Assembly (NCBI RefSeq): GCF_002802965.1
Contig: NZ_NXGA01000001.1
Location: 846,744 to 910,743, forward strand
From: Sporolactobacillus pectinivorans
Lineage (GTDB): Bacteria; Bacillota; Bacilli; Bacillales; Sporolactobacillaceae
Direction of reading: 5' to 3'
DNA: 64,000 nt
Below the pieces are notes generated by a model. That model saw only the letters and a list, made by a program, of their open reading frames with translations. It searched no databases and was not told where the DNA came from. Below, in pieces: positions 43,499 to 52,477 of the stretch. Position numbers and translations under genes: made by a program. Within the stretch, counting starts at the first letter, position 1. Each line of letters starts with the position of its first letter.

Positions 43499-44374
43499 AT
43501 GGATGGAAATGCTGAGAAAATTTCTGTCGAACAGACAGGGGTTGATCAATCGTTGGAAGTTAAAAAAAGCATACGGGTCAAAGCTAGAATAATGGAAGAT
43601 GACAAGAAGGGAATCAGCGTGCGCAGCAAGGCTGTCATCGGTCAGCTGATCGTTGGAGCCGCAATCATCTTCCTGTGGGAATCTCTGACGAGGATTGGCT
43701 GGCTTGATTCCTATTATTGGAGCAGCCCGAGCATCATTGTTCAGACGGGCTGGACAGCTGCTATTCAAGGTACCCTGCTTCAGGACATGGCTTATACTTC
43801 CGGTGCAACGATTGTCGGTTTTATTCTTGGCACGTTGGTCGGCTCTGCGATTGGTTTGTCTTTCTGGTGGTCTGCACTTTATTCGAAAATTACGGAACCT
43901 TATATGATCGCTTTTAACGCAGTACCAAAACTTGCTCTGGCACCTGTTCTCGTGATCATGTTCGGTATCGGGTTCAACTCAAAGGTGATTCTGGCCTTTT
44001 TAATGACGGTCATTGTGGCAGCACTGGCGGCATACAGCGGTGTGAAGAGTGTTGATAAGGATCTTGAGAAGATGTTGTTTTCGCTTGGGGCGAAAAAGCA
44101 CCACGTCTTTATGAAAGTGGTCGTGCCCTCCTCTGTCCCGTGGATGGTGAGTAGCCTGAAAATCAATATTGCGCTCGCGCTGGCTGGCACCATTGTCGGC
44201 GAATTTATCAGTTCAAGGCAGGGCGTCGGCCGGATGATCTTATATGCCGGGCAGGTGATGGACCTTAATCTAGTCTGGGTTGGCGTTGTTGTGCTGTCTT
44301 TCCTATCCATCTTCATGTATCTCGGTACGGTTTGGATAGAAAAATGGCTGCTCAAGAATAGAAAATATCAATAA
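43499..44374 (+). CDS. ABC transporter permease (SsuC/TauC type)
   Basis: This is a membrane subunit of about 291 residues with six helices after a cytoplasmic N-terminus of about 45 residues. The EAA loop reads KSVDKDLEKMLFSLGAKKHHVF and precedes KVVVPSSVPWMVSSLKI, typical of the nitrate/sulfonate/taurine importer group. An ATG at 43490 overlaps the ribosome binding site; AGGAGG at 43484-43489 points to ATG 43499. The long charged N-terminal tail is unusual but not unique. Confidence 0.92.
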   Translation: MDGNAEKISVEQTGVDQSLEVKKSIRVKARIMEDDKKGISVRSKAVIGQLIVGAAIIFLWESLTRIGWLDSYYWSSPSIIVQTGWTAAIQGTLLQDMAYTSGATIVGFILGTLVGSAIGLSFWWSALYSKITEPYMIAFNAVPKLALAPVLVIMFGIGFNSKVILAFLMTVIVAALAAYSGVKSVDKDLEKMLFSLGAKKHHVFMKVVVPSSVPWMVSSLKINIALALAGTIVGEFISSRQGVGRMILYAGQVMDLNLVWVGVVVLSFLSIFMYLGTVWIEKWLLKNRKYQ

Positions 44375-44391
44375 AAAATGGGGGCAAAACG

Positions 44392-45417
44392 ATGAAAAAA
44401 TTAAACGGACTTTGGATTTTAATGCTGGCGACCATACTCATGCTGTCAGGCTGCGGTTCCGCATCAGGAGGATCTGCACAAGGTAAAGAAGCAGCCAGTA
44501 AAAATATTGTCATTGCCGAGCCAGTACATCTGATTGCCTACCTGCCGCTCTATGCGGCAATTGATGAAGGCTATTTTAAAAAAGAAGGGTTGGATGTCAA
44601 AACGATCACGGCAACAGGCGGCGCACACGTCACTTCAGTTGTCAGCGGTGATGCTTGGGGCAATATCGGTGGTCCGGAATCGAACCAGATGGCTAATAAT
44701 GGAAATAAAGATCCGATTGTTTCAATCGTTAATGTTGTTGACCGTGCTAATGTCTACCTCATGGCCAATAAAAGGCTGAAACTGAAAGGGACCAGTGATC
44801 AAGACCTAGCGGCTTTTATGAAAGGAAAAAGTATTGCGGCAGGCCGTTATGGAGGGAGCCCGGATCTGCTGACCCGCTGGCTGCTGCTGAAAGTCGGTCT
44901 TAATCCGAACAAAGATGTGAAACTGGATGAACCCGCCGATGCATCGGCTGTTGTTTCTCTCGTAGCACAGGGCAAAGATGATATTGCGAACGGGGCGGAG
45001 CCTCAGATCAGTGAAGGGATCAAGAAGGATGCGTGGAATGAGCCGTTCTACGGGTTCCCGAGCCTCGGAGATTACGCCTACTCTGTGATCAGTGTGAAAC
45101 AGTCAACCATTAATAGTCAGCCACAGACCGTGCAGAAATTTGTCAATGCCATGATCGAGGGACTTAAGCTTGTCAACAGCAATAAAACAGAAGCATTCAA
45201 GATACTGAAAAAAGAATTTCCGACTTCTTCGAACGCAAGCCTGAAAGCTTCGGTGGATCGAGCTTATAAGGACCAGTTGTGGAGCAAAGACGGTTTTATC
45301 ACAAAGGCGGCAGTGGCCAAACCAATGGATGTCGTGAAAAAGACAGGTGTATACACAAAAGGTTATCAATACAGCAAGCTTGTCAACATGACCTTTGTCA
45401 ATAAAGCCAATAAATAA
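44392..45417 (+). CDS. ABC transporter substrate-binding lipoprotein (SsuA/NMT1 type)
   Basis: This 341-residue lipoprotein has the lipobox LMLSGC, with C21 for lipid attachment. The mature part has the SsuA/NMT1 fold pattern: PVHLIAYLPLYAAIDEGYF and GLDVKTITATGGAHVTSVVSG, with a late helical tail. It captures the substrate for the ATPase and permease encoded before it. The binding-site residues do not tell me the ligand. The linked cysteine hydrolase suggests an amide- or urea-type nitrogen compound rather than a sulfonate. Confidence 0.9.
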   Translation: MKKLNGLWILMLATILMLSGCGSASGGSAQGKEAASKNIVIAEPVHLIAYLPLYAAIDEGYFKKEGLDVKTITATGGAHVTSVVSGDAWGNIGGPESNQMANNGNKDPIVSIVNVVDRANVYLMANKRLKLKGTSDQDLAAFMKGKSIAAGRYGGSPDLLTRWLLLKVGLNPNKDVKLDEPADASAVVSLVAQGKDDIANGAEPQISEGIKKDAWNEPFYGFPSLGDYAYSVISVKQSTINSQPQTVQKFVNAMIEGLKLVNSNKTEAFKILKKEFPTSSNASLKASVDRAYKDQLWSKDGFITKAAVAKPMDVVKKTGVYTKGYQYSKLVNMTFVNKANK

Positions 45418-45455
45418 CGCTACATATTTCAAAGGAGCGAGGGGAAGAGTCATTT

Positions 45456-46094
45456 ATGGAACTGGAAAATAGTGTCGATCCCAGTAAGACCGCATTTTTA
45501 GTCATTGATATGCAGAACGATTATTGTCACAAAGAAGGAAGCCTGGCGAAACAGGGACTGGATGTCAGTGGCGTTGCCAGCATGGTGCCTCACCTCATGC
45601 ATTTGATTGACCAGGCTGAAATGTATCACGTTCCAGTCATCTATGTACGGACCATCCATGAAAAAAGCACGGATTCCGGTTCATGGATTCACCGTCTGCG
45701 CGGGAAAAGCCAGACTGATTTATGCCGGAAAGGCACATGGGGGAGCGAGTTTTACAAGCTTGTCCCCGAGGAAGAAGACATTATTGTCACAAAGCACCGT
45801 TACAGCGCCTTCATTCATACAAAACTTGATTCCGTCCTGCATACGCTCAATGTTAGAAATCTGCTGATGGCGGGAGTAAGCACAAACGTATGCGTCGAGT
45901 CGACGGCGCGCGATGGATTCATGCTTGACTACAACGTTGTCCTTCTATCAGACTGTACGGCCGCTTTTACAAGAGAGGCTTATTTGATGACGCTAACAAA
46001 CATCAGCCAGTTTTTCGGCACAGTTGCTGCTTCAAATGAAGTCATTGACTGCTGGGCAACCCTTGATAAACCCGGGATGAAGATGACAACCTGA
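45456..46094 (+). CDS. cysteine hydrolase, isochorismatase superfamily
   Basis: This 212-residue amidase-like enzyme has the complete catalytic triad D18 (VIDMQND), K113 (VTKHRYSAF) and C146 (STNVCVESTARDG). The superfamily includes nicotinamidase, N-carbamoylsarcosine amidase, biuret hydrolase and ureidoacrylate amidohydrolase (RutB). The HRYSAF and VCVEST spacing is close to the RutB/carbamoyl-amidase side. It is in one operon with the ABC importer, so it probably hydrolyses the imported compound, releasing ammonia or carbamate. The exact substrate is not decided by sequence alone. Confidence 0.87.
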   Translation: MELENSVDPSKTAFLVIDMQNDYCHKEGSLAKQGLDVSGVASMVPHLMHLIDQAEMYHVPVIYVRTIHEKSTDSGSWIHRLRGKSQTDLCRKGTWGSEFYKLVPEEEDIIVTKHRYSAFIHTKLDSVLHTLNVRNLLMAGVSTNVCVESTARDGFMLDYNVVLLSDCTAAFTREAYLMTLTNISQFFGTVAASNEVIDCWATLDKPGMKMTT

Positions 46095-46293
46095 TCGGTT
46101 TTCAATTTTGCTGAAATTCGATTGCTTAGCTGATTCATGCAATATTGCAAAATTTTTTTAATACAGAGGGCAAGCACATATCGTTCGTGCTGCTCTCTTT
46201 TTCTGCTCCCGGATTGTCCAAAAAATCGGCAAATAATGATCAAAACTATATCTGAGATATATCCAAAGAATCGATGTTTGTATATGATGTATA

Positions 46294-46302
46294 TTGTATA
46301 CC
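46294..46302. promoter_or_regulatory. candidate GntR half-site
   Basis: TTGTATACC just before the GntR gene shares the GTATACC core of the perfect palindrome at 48499-48510. It could be a weaker autoregulatory site. The claim rests on shared core sequence only. Confidence 0.38.
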
Positions 46303-46322
46303 GGAGGAACGGAGGAGCGAAT

Positions 46323-46988
46323 ATGGCAGACTGGGACGTAAATCAGCTTGTGCCCATACGCGAATATGTCTATCGTCATTTGAAAAACCTGATTTTGGAG
46401 GGGAAATTTAAAGCGGGCGACCGTTTGGTTGAACGAGAGCTGGCAAAGACGATGCAAATCAGCAGAACGCCGATCCGTGAGGCCCTGTTTCGCCTTGAAG
46501 CACAAGGCCTGGTTAAAACAATGCCGCGCAAGGGGGTTGTCGTCGAAAGTATCTCGAAGGAAAAGATTGTCGAGATCTTTGATATTCTTTCAGTGCTTGA
46601 AGGACTGGCAAGCAAACTGGCGGCGAAGAAAACGGATAACAGAATGTCTGAAATGTGCGGACAGTGGATCGAACGGATACAGCAATTTTTGCAAAATCAC
46701 CACGATGACGAGATTGAAAAATTTCATATGGACGTCTGTGATTTTCTATATAAAGCGGCGAAAAGTCCGAAGCTATACCTGATGCTTATCGATCTGACAG
46801 ACTACATTCGTGCATTTGCCAGTGTCGGTTATACGAGAAAAGGACGGATGGAAGAAGCGATGGAGGAACATATTCAAATATTGGATGCGATCAGAAAAGG
46901 CGATGCAGAGAAAGCCAAGCTGCTGTCAGAGCGGCACATTGAACAGTCAAAAGCCGTTTATCTTGAAACGGCAGAGTTGGAGCCATAA
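46323..46988 (+). CDS. GntR/FCD-family regulator
   Basis: This is a transcriptional regulator of about 221 residues. The N-terminal winged helix (about 10-75) has LKNLILEGKFKAGDRLVERELA and SRTPIREALFRLEAQGLV. The C-terminal all-helical FCD ligand domain has metal-type histidines in FHMDVC, EEHIQIL and SERHIEQ. The frame is open upstream to 46137, but GGAGGAACGGAGGAGCG directly before ATG 46323 and the domain boundary set the start. It lies between the ABC/hydrolase operon and a convergent permease gene whose promoter carries a GntR-type palindrome, so it probably controls both. Confidence 0.9.
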   Translation: MADWDVNQLVPIREYVYRHLKNLILEGKFKAGDRLVERELAKTMQISRTPIREALFRLEAQGLVKTMPRKGVVVESISKEKIVEIFDILSVLEGLASKLAAKKTDNRMSEMCGQWIERIQQFLQNHHDDEIEKFHMDVCDFLYKAAKSPKLYLMLIDLTDYIRAFASVGYTRKGRMEEAMEEHIQILDAIRKGDAEKAKLLSERHIEQSKAVYLETAELEP

Positions 46989-47068
46989 GCAGATTGACTG
47001 GGAAATGCAGCGTCATCTCGAAACTTTCCCCCAAAAAATTAAAAAAGATAGTGGCCCTTTTGCTTCCA

Positions 47069-48454
47069 TTAAATAAGATAGAGCAATTGCACAAACAGTG
47101 TGAGCAGCACGAGATAGAGGCAGGTAAAAGGGAAATTCCAGTTAGACAATTTTATTGGCTTTTCATTGATAATGCTGGACATCATACCCAGTGTGGCGTT
47201 GTAAGGACCCATCAGAAAAGCGGGAATGGCTCCGCCAAGCATGGCCACTGTGACGACAATTGGCGACTTGTTCAGTATATCGGAATGAAGGGCAGCGGAG
47301 ATCAGGGCAAGCCCTACGGCGGGGTGAAGACCAATGAAAGCAAGTGCAAATGGAATCAGCGGCAGCAGGATTAAAAAAATACGAATGCCGCTAAATTGGA
47401 TCAATGTATTCACCCAATGCGTGACGATCGTGTCGGCACCCGAGACATTCAATGCAGTGATGAAAAAGCCGGCTGAAAGAAAGATAAAAAACTGATTTTG
47501 CATTTTCGGTATATAGGTCTGGAAGTGGCGGACGACACCCGGGAAGAAAGGTTTGCCTTGTCCAATCAGAATGCACCAGAGGAAAGCGAACGGTATCACA
47601 ATCAGACTGACCAAAAAAAGGAAGCTGAACGAAAAGAAATGATCCAGCAACGTGATCAAGGCGTTCAATAGAATAATGGCAGCAAGAATATGAAAAAGCC
47701 TGGCCGGTCGGCCGCCGGCCAGCGGCGCCAATGTTGAAGCAGCTGTTTCTTTCTTTGCGCTTTTCCACTGCAATCGTCTGCGAAAAAGCTGAAGTGGGCG
47801 GCTGATCGAGACCCAATCCAGCAAGAGACCGCCGATGCTCATGACAAGAAGAAAAGGAAGAATTTTCGAATAAGCCGTCCCTGTCAGATAAAGAACCGTC
47901 CCGACGATTGGCGTAACAGGACTCCACAAGAGCGGCATAGCATAGCCGTGGGTGATGGCACGACTCAAATAGCGCTTCTTGTTGTCAATGGGATATTCCT
48001 TAACCGAAGAAGAAATCGAGTAATAGGTCATGGGCAGGGCGGCCAGATTCATGAACGAGCTGAAGAAATAAGAGACAGCGGAAGTCAGCATGTACAGCTG
48101 AGTCGTGCTTTTGACCCGTTTGCGAATGATACTGTGCACTTCGTCCGCATATTTCCCAAAGCGGATCGGGAGCGACAGAATGGGAATAAGAGCAAATAAA
48201 GTAACCATCTGAATCATTTCACCAAATGAAGAAATAAAATGAATGGGTGCCGATCCGCCCCATAGTAGCATTGCGCTTCCACCAATCAGGAAAAAAAGGC
48301 CGAAAGTCAGTGCGAGCCCTTTTACATAACGAAGACTGACAAGAACGGCTAACATCGATAAAATGGAAACGGTCATTTGCAAAACAGGTTGCTTCGGGAA
48401 AAAAGACGAGATCATGTAGCTTAAAATGGCAAGAAGATATAGGAAACGGATCAT
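47069..48454 (-). CDS. polytopic permease of unknown specificity
   Basis: This membrane protein of about 461 residues has 11-12 hydrophobic helices, a central cytoplasmic loop rich in Lys/Arg (about residues 225-250), and TM segments with SSFMNLAALPMTYYSISSSV and LLWSPVTPIVGTVLYLTG. The halves and short re-entrant-looking segments recall the ion-transporter (ArsB/CitM) superfamily, but I cannot place it in a named family. The frame is open to 48517, yet GAGGTG six bases before ATG 48454 marks the start, and the promoter with a GntR palindrome lies in the longer frame's leader. It is convergent with the GntR gene. Confidence 0.65.
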   Translation of the reverse strand: MIRFLYLLAILSYMISSFFPKQPVLQMTVSILSMLAVLVSLRYVKGLALTFGLFFLIGGSAMLLWGGSAPIHFISSFGEMIQMVTLFALIPILSLPIRFGKYADEVHSIIRKRVKSTTQLYMLTSAVSYFFSSFMNLAALPMTYYSISSSVKEYPIDNKKRYLSRAITHGYAMPLLWSPVTPIVGTVLYLTGTAYSKILPFLLVMSIGGLLLDWVSISRPLQLFRRRLQWKSAKKETAASTLAPLAGGRPARLFHILAAIILLNALITLLDHFFSFSFLFLVSLIVIPFAFLWCILIGQGKPFFPGVVRHFQTYIPKMQNQFFIFLSAGFFITALNVSGADTIVTHWVNTLIQFSGIRIFLILLPLIPFALAFIGLHPAVGLALISAALHSDILNKSPIVVTVAMLGGAIPAFLMGPYNATLGMMSSIINEKPIKLSNWNFPFTCLYLVLLTLFVQLLYLI

Positions 48455-48487
48455 CAATGACACCTCAATACATTGGAGTATAAATTT

Positions 48488-48510
48488 ATTATAATCTTTT
48501 GGTATACCAA
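48488..48510 (-). promoter_or_regulatory. permease promoter with GntR-type operator
   Basis: On the minus strand a TATAAT -10 box lies at 48493-48488, directly downstream of the perfect palindrome TTGGTATACCAA (48499-48510). The palindrome fits GntR/FCD operators (TNGTNNNACNA style) and fills the spacer before the -10, a repressing position. The -35 box is weak. Confidence 0.6.
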
Positions 48511-48540
48511 ATACCATATAACTTTTTTAACTTTATAAAT

Positions 48541-48900
48541 TCTTTTAATGGGAAAAATTAACTAAAAAAAGGGATGCAAATGGACACAAATTTCCTTTGC
48601 AAAGAGAAGTAATAGTCTGTTAATACTATTATCTGCGTTATCCGCATAAATAATTGGCGACAAGTCTTTATTTGTATATAAATTGGATCTTGGGTTTTAT
48701 TGAGAGAAGGGTGTGGTGATACGCGTTTAATAATTAAGTTATAGAAAACGCCTTCTTTTCCCAAAAAATAGCACAATTGATTTTGTTGTCTTCTTTTTTC
48801 AGGCGTATACCATGGTAAGGTCTACATTTCTTGTCTTCATGAGACGTTCGTTTTGTGTGGGCGGGAAAGAGAGAAATGAGATGCTTAAGAAAATCCAATG
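48541..48900. other. non-coding AT-rich stretch
   Basis: I see no gene, RNA or repeat. The short frames here have no ribosome binding sites. Confidence 0.35.
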
Positions 48901-48920
48901 CATAATAGACAAGTACAAAT

Positions 48921-49208
48921 CAGAAAGATATATCAGATTTAGTATTGTTTAACTGTAGGGACTCGGAAATGTGACCAAAATGATTTTTTCGGCCCAACTA
49001 CTCGTGACTTTAATCCGATTCATTTTGTGTTGCGGGAAAGGGGTAAACTGATTATCAAGAGGGAGACACTTCACGTACATAGTAATCAAGCTTTCATTAT
49101 TCCTGCAAACGCTGTTGCCTGCTATTAGGCAGATCAATTTGATCCATGAGAATATTGTTAGATTGGCTTTACGGAGATTAAGTCCAAACTTCACATTCGT
49201 TATATATC
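48921..49208 (+). pseudogene. AraC-family regulator remnant (sensor domain)
   Basis: This is a decayed piece of an AraC regulator's N-terminal cupin domain. One frame reads FFGPTTRDFNPIHFVLRERG, then HSNQAFIIPANAVACY, stop, ADQFDP, stop, EYC, stop, IGFTEIKSKLH. Two stops (TGA at 49147, TAG at 49159) replace the tryptophans of the family's DPWEYCWIGF motif. A shift in a T-run near 48986 links it to DLVLFNCRD upstream. No HTH domain remains; the similarity ends before the GC-rich repeat at 49244. Confidence 0.75.
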
Positions 49209-49243
49209 AGAAAGGCTATGTTTAAGTTCAATGTTGTTCCTGC

Positions 49244-49375
49244 CCTCCGCTGATTGGAGGGAAGTCGCGAGACTCATGCGGGATCACGAGCCTGGTGTGA
49301 CCCCGCAGCGAGGGTACTAAGCGAGGAGGCTCACGGATCGCCCGCGGAAAGCGAGTGCATGGAGCGAAAACAACA
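49244..49375. repeat. GC-rich dispersed intergenic repeat
   Basis: A block of about 130 bp is much richer in GC than its surroundings. It resembles the widespread Bacillaceae intergenic repeat that runs from CCGCTGATTGGAGGG to CCCGCGGAAAGCGAG and GGAGCGAAAA. TGCGGGATCAC (49277-49287) can pair with GTGACCCCGCA (49297-49307), giving an 11-position stem with one mismatch. No coding potential is visible. Confidence 0.6.
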
Positions 49376-49540
49376 GACAAATTTAACAAAGCCATCAGAA
49401 AAATAAAAACCATAGGGAACTTTTTACACTAATAAGGCTGAAAAAATGGGCAAAAAATTGGAAGCTTATTCACAACTGTGCCATTTTAAGCGATCAGTGG
49501 CTGCTCAAGTACGCTAAGTGTTGTCAGTATATTTGTAAAT

Positions 49541-49579
49541 AAAAAGCCGTAAACGTATTTTTCTCATTTACGGCTTTTT
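49541..49579. terminator. terminator of the levanase gene
   Basis: AAAAAGCCGTAAA (49541-49553) pairs with TTTACGGCTTTTT (49567-49579). On the minus strand it lies about 55 bp past the levanase stop; its ends allow function in both directions. Confidence 0.85.
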
Positions 49580-49632
49580 TAAGTGAACTGATTTTTGCCT
49601 TTGTATCCTGTGAGCCTTTTAGTACCCTCTGG

Positions 49633-52218
49633 TTAATTCGAGGAAACGTTCCACGCAGATCGCAGTTGGTTTACCGTGAGAGATTGGAGATCTGTTGCCC
49701 CTCCGGTAGAAAATGCGGACATGCCGTTACTGCTTGGATCCGGAAAAATCTGATCTGTGAGCAGAACCGTTCCATCATTAGCGAATAGCTCAACGGAGGA
49801 CCAATCAACCAGTATGGTGAAGGTTACTTTACCATTATGGTTTACTGTTAGTGGGGCACTCTGCACACTTGGAAAATCAGAACTGAAACCGACACTTCCT
49901 GAACCTGTCCGGTCGATGTACACTTCTCCTGTTGTACTGTCATAACCGACAGTCGTTTTTTGATCAGATCCCGTTCGTAAATTTAAACCGAAAGATTTTG
50001 CTGAACCAGCTTTGAAAGTGGCGACAAGCTTGTACGCTTCGCCTTTCATGGGTAATGCAGTGGTTCCTGAATTGATTTTAAGGTTTTCAAGATGCGATGC
50101 AGATCCACGCAGTTCGTTCAGCTGCTGAACCGGCTTTTGTGCTAACACTAACGTTCCATTGACGTCACGAAGCGTCAGCTCTTTAGGGATAGTCATGGCA
50201 CTGCGCCATGGTGAAGTAGGGATAGACTGGCCATAGTTCCAGTTATTCATCCAACCGATCATAATTCGTTTGCCACCAGGCGCATTATTATACGTACTCA
50301 CAGCATAGTCATCTGCACCGTAATCGATCCAATGTGCACGCTGGATACTGGACAGGGCCGGTGCATCTGCGAGAGTAAATTGGTCTGCAAGGATGTGACC
50401 CCAACCACCTGTCGCATTGTCGGATATCACAATCTGAGCTTTCTTGCCAATCAAGTCATGGACATTCCAGTTGGTCCAGTCAAGATTCTCACTGTTCTGG
50501 CCGGTGCTGCTGCGTACTACCTGACCGTCGACGATCAGGTTGACTGATGTGTCTGTAGCCCACGGGGATGCCTGCTGGTCAGAGAAGACAATGTCGCCAA
50601 CCATGAGATGGCCCCATCCGGTATCGCCGGTATTCTGATCGACAATCTGAATCTGAGCCTGTTTGCCAATGTATGAACCGACATTCAGGGATTTCCAGGT
50701 GAGACTGCCACTGCCTGTCCCCGTGGCTGAGGCGACGACCTGGCCGTCAACGATCACATTGACGGCAGTTGGATCCAGTTGATCATTCGGGTGATTGCCG
50801 CCTGCAATCTGAAGATTGATATATTTGTTCTTAATGGTAAAGGCAGGTGAGGTGATGGTGCCGGTACCGGGATCGCCATCAGGTGTATAGGTGTCCAGAA
50901 CCTTAGCGCCGATCTGACCAGGCAGGCTCTCTGTGGTAGGACCAGAATTTGTAAAGGAACCGGTGGCAGTCCAGCCGTCCCCATAGGTACTGCCTTGGAA
51001 ATCCGCAAAGATCGTCCCGTTTGGAATGGTACCCTCCGGAACAGAACCCGGAACATAAGGATTGTTGCCACCACCGATTTGAAAGTTCAGGTAGTTTTTA
51101 TCGATCGTGAAAGTCGGTGAAGTCATGTTTCCTGTCGACCCATCGCCGCCGTTAAAACTATTGATGAATCCCTGACCACTCCAGCCGGTGACGGGTGTCT
51201 GTCCGGGAAGGCTGCCCGTGGCGGGCGCACTGCCAAAAGCATTTCCAGTGACAGTCCAGTTGTTAAACGTTCCGTCATCAAAATTGCCGAGTGATTCGCC
51301 GCTCGGGGACGTATACGGTTTGTCATCGGAAGTGAATGTTTTTCCATTAAATTCTCCTATAAAGTACTGAGCGCCAGAGCCACCAGCAATCCCACCCGGG
51401 TTCAAATTAACCAGCAGCACCCATTTTTCTTGCCCGTGTTTATTAGGGTTTGGCAGCGGAAATAAATCTGGGCATTCCCAAACACCGGCAGTATCTCCGG
51501 CAGGACCAAAATCGCTCAAATGAGTCCAGTTTTTAAGATTCGGTGAGCTATAGAAGCTGATCTCGTGCTGGTCGGAAAGTGCGACAGCCATAACCCATTC
51601 ATGGTCTGGGGCGTACCAGAACACTTTCGGATCGCGGAAATTATCAGAACCAATATCGAGTACCGGGTTTCCAGAGTATTTTGTAAAGGTGCGGCCATTA
51701 TCTGTACTATAGGCGAGTGCCTGCGACTGCTTGCCCGTACTCTTGTCTACGCTTGTATAGATAGCGACCATCGCCGGATTTCCTTTTTTGCCCAAGCCGG
51801 TAGTGTTATTCTTATCCACAACGACACAGCCGGAGAAAATCATTTCCTGTGCGTCCTGTGGTATAGCAACTGGCAGTTGTGTCCAATGGACCAAATCGCG
51901 GCTTACGGCGTGTCCCCAGGACATATTGCCCCATGTGTCGCCTGATGGATTATATTGAAAGAAAAGGTGATATTCACCGTGGTAATAAACGAGTCCATTC
52001 GGATCGTTCATCCAGTTCTGGGCTGGTGTGAAATGAAATTGCGGACGATAGGTTTCCATATAAGTGGTACTCCTGGCATTGGCAGGCCCGATCATTGCAA
52101 ACGATGTGGCTACCATTGCGAATGTTATGACGACAGCAATCGTCAATTTTCTGTATCTTCTTTTTACTGCATGTCTGAAAACTTTACAGACAAAGTTCAT
52201 AAGCATAAAATACACCAA
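49633..52218 (-). CDS. secreted GH32 levanase with nested inserted modules
   Basis: This 861-residue exported fructan hydrolase has a long basic N-region and signal peptide (about 1-48). The GH32 propeller starts near 57. The nucleophile is D72 (WMNDPNG), with FRDPK near 195 and the acid/base Glu in WECPDLF near 248. At about 310 the propeller is interrupted by a jelly-roll-like insert of about 310 residues and resumes near 628 (IDYGADDYA), followed by the GH32 C-terminal beta-sandwich. The insert itself is nested: module A is split (about 310-395 and 553-620) by a complete module B (about 402-552). The start is uncertain (TTG 52218 or ATG 52206). A cre site upstream implies carbon catabolite repression. 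It should degrade the levan made by the levansucrase. Confidence 0.93.
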   Translation of the reverse strand: MVYFMLMNFVCKVFRHAVKRRYRKLTIAVVITFAMVATSFAMIGPANARSTTYMETYRPQFHFTPAQNWMNDPNGLVYYHGEYHLFFQYNPSGDTWGNMSWGHAVSRDLVHWTQLPVAIPQDAQEMIFSGCVVVDKNNTTGLGKKGNPAMVAIYTSVDKSTGKQSQALAYSTDNGRTFTKYSGNPVLDIGSDNFRDPKVFWYAPDHEWVMAVALSDQHEISFYSSPNLKNWTHLSDFGPAGDTAGVWECPDLFPLPNPNKHGQEKWVLLVNLNPGGIAGGSGAQYFIGEFNGKTFTSDDKPYTSPSGESLGNFDDGTFNNWTVTGNAFGSAPATGSLPGQTPVTGWSGQGFINSFNGGDGSTGNMTSPTFTIDKNYLNFQIGGGNNPYVPGSVPEGTIPNGTIFADFQGSTYGDGWTATGSFTNSGPTTESLPGQIGAKVLDTYTPDGDPGTGTITSPAFTIKNKYINLQIAGGNHPNDQLDPTAVNVIVDGQVVASATGTGSGSLTWKSLNVGSYIGKQAQIQIVDQNTGDTGWGHLMVGDIVFSDQQASPWATDTSVNLIVDGQVVRSSTGQNSENLDWTNWNVHDLIGKKAQIVISDNATGGWGHILADQFTLADAPALSSIQRAHWIDYGADDYAVSTYNNAPGGKRIMIGWMNNWNYGQSIPTSPWRSAMTIPKELTLRDVNGTLVLAQKPVQQLNELRGSASHLENLKINSGTTALPMKGEAYKLVATFKAGSAKSFGLNLRTGSDQKTTVGYDSTTGEVYIDRTGSGSVGFSSDFPSVQSAPLTVNHNGKVTFTILVDWSSVELFANDGTVLLTDQIFPDPSSNGMSAFSTGGATDLQSLTVNQLRSAWNVSSN

Positions 52219-52463
52219 CTTTCACTAGTTATCAAAGTTCCATGTTCCATCATCTTTGTTTTACGTCCATGTCTGATATCTTTCCTTTTCTCCGCGTTGC
52301 CTGGCTCAACAACTTATAGAGCCAATATTCTTGGCAAAGTTCGATATTTGGTTCAGAAGTAATCCCCACTAGTACAGACAATTAGCTATTGATGCCCCCT
52401 CTCTGGTCTTTACTCTTCTTCCATGCAACTGCTGTGCCAATTTATGTATTAAAAAAAGTGTTT

Positions 52464-52477
52464 TGGAAACGCTTTCA
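52464..52477. promoter_or_regulatory. cre site (CcpA operator)
   Basis: TGGAAACGCTTTCA matches the CcpA consensus TGNAANCGNTTNCA without mismatch. It lies about 250 bp upstream of the levanase start, which would place it near or above the promoter. Confidence 0.82.
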
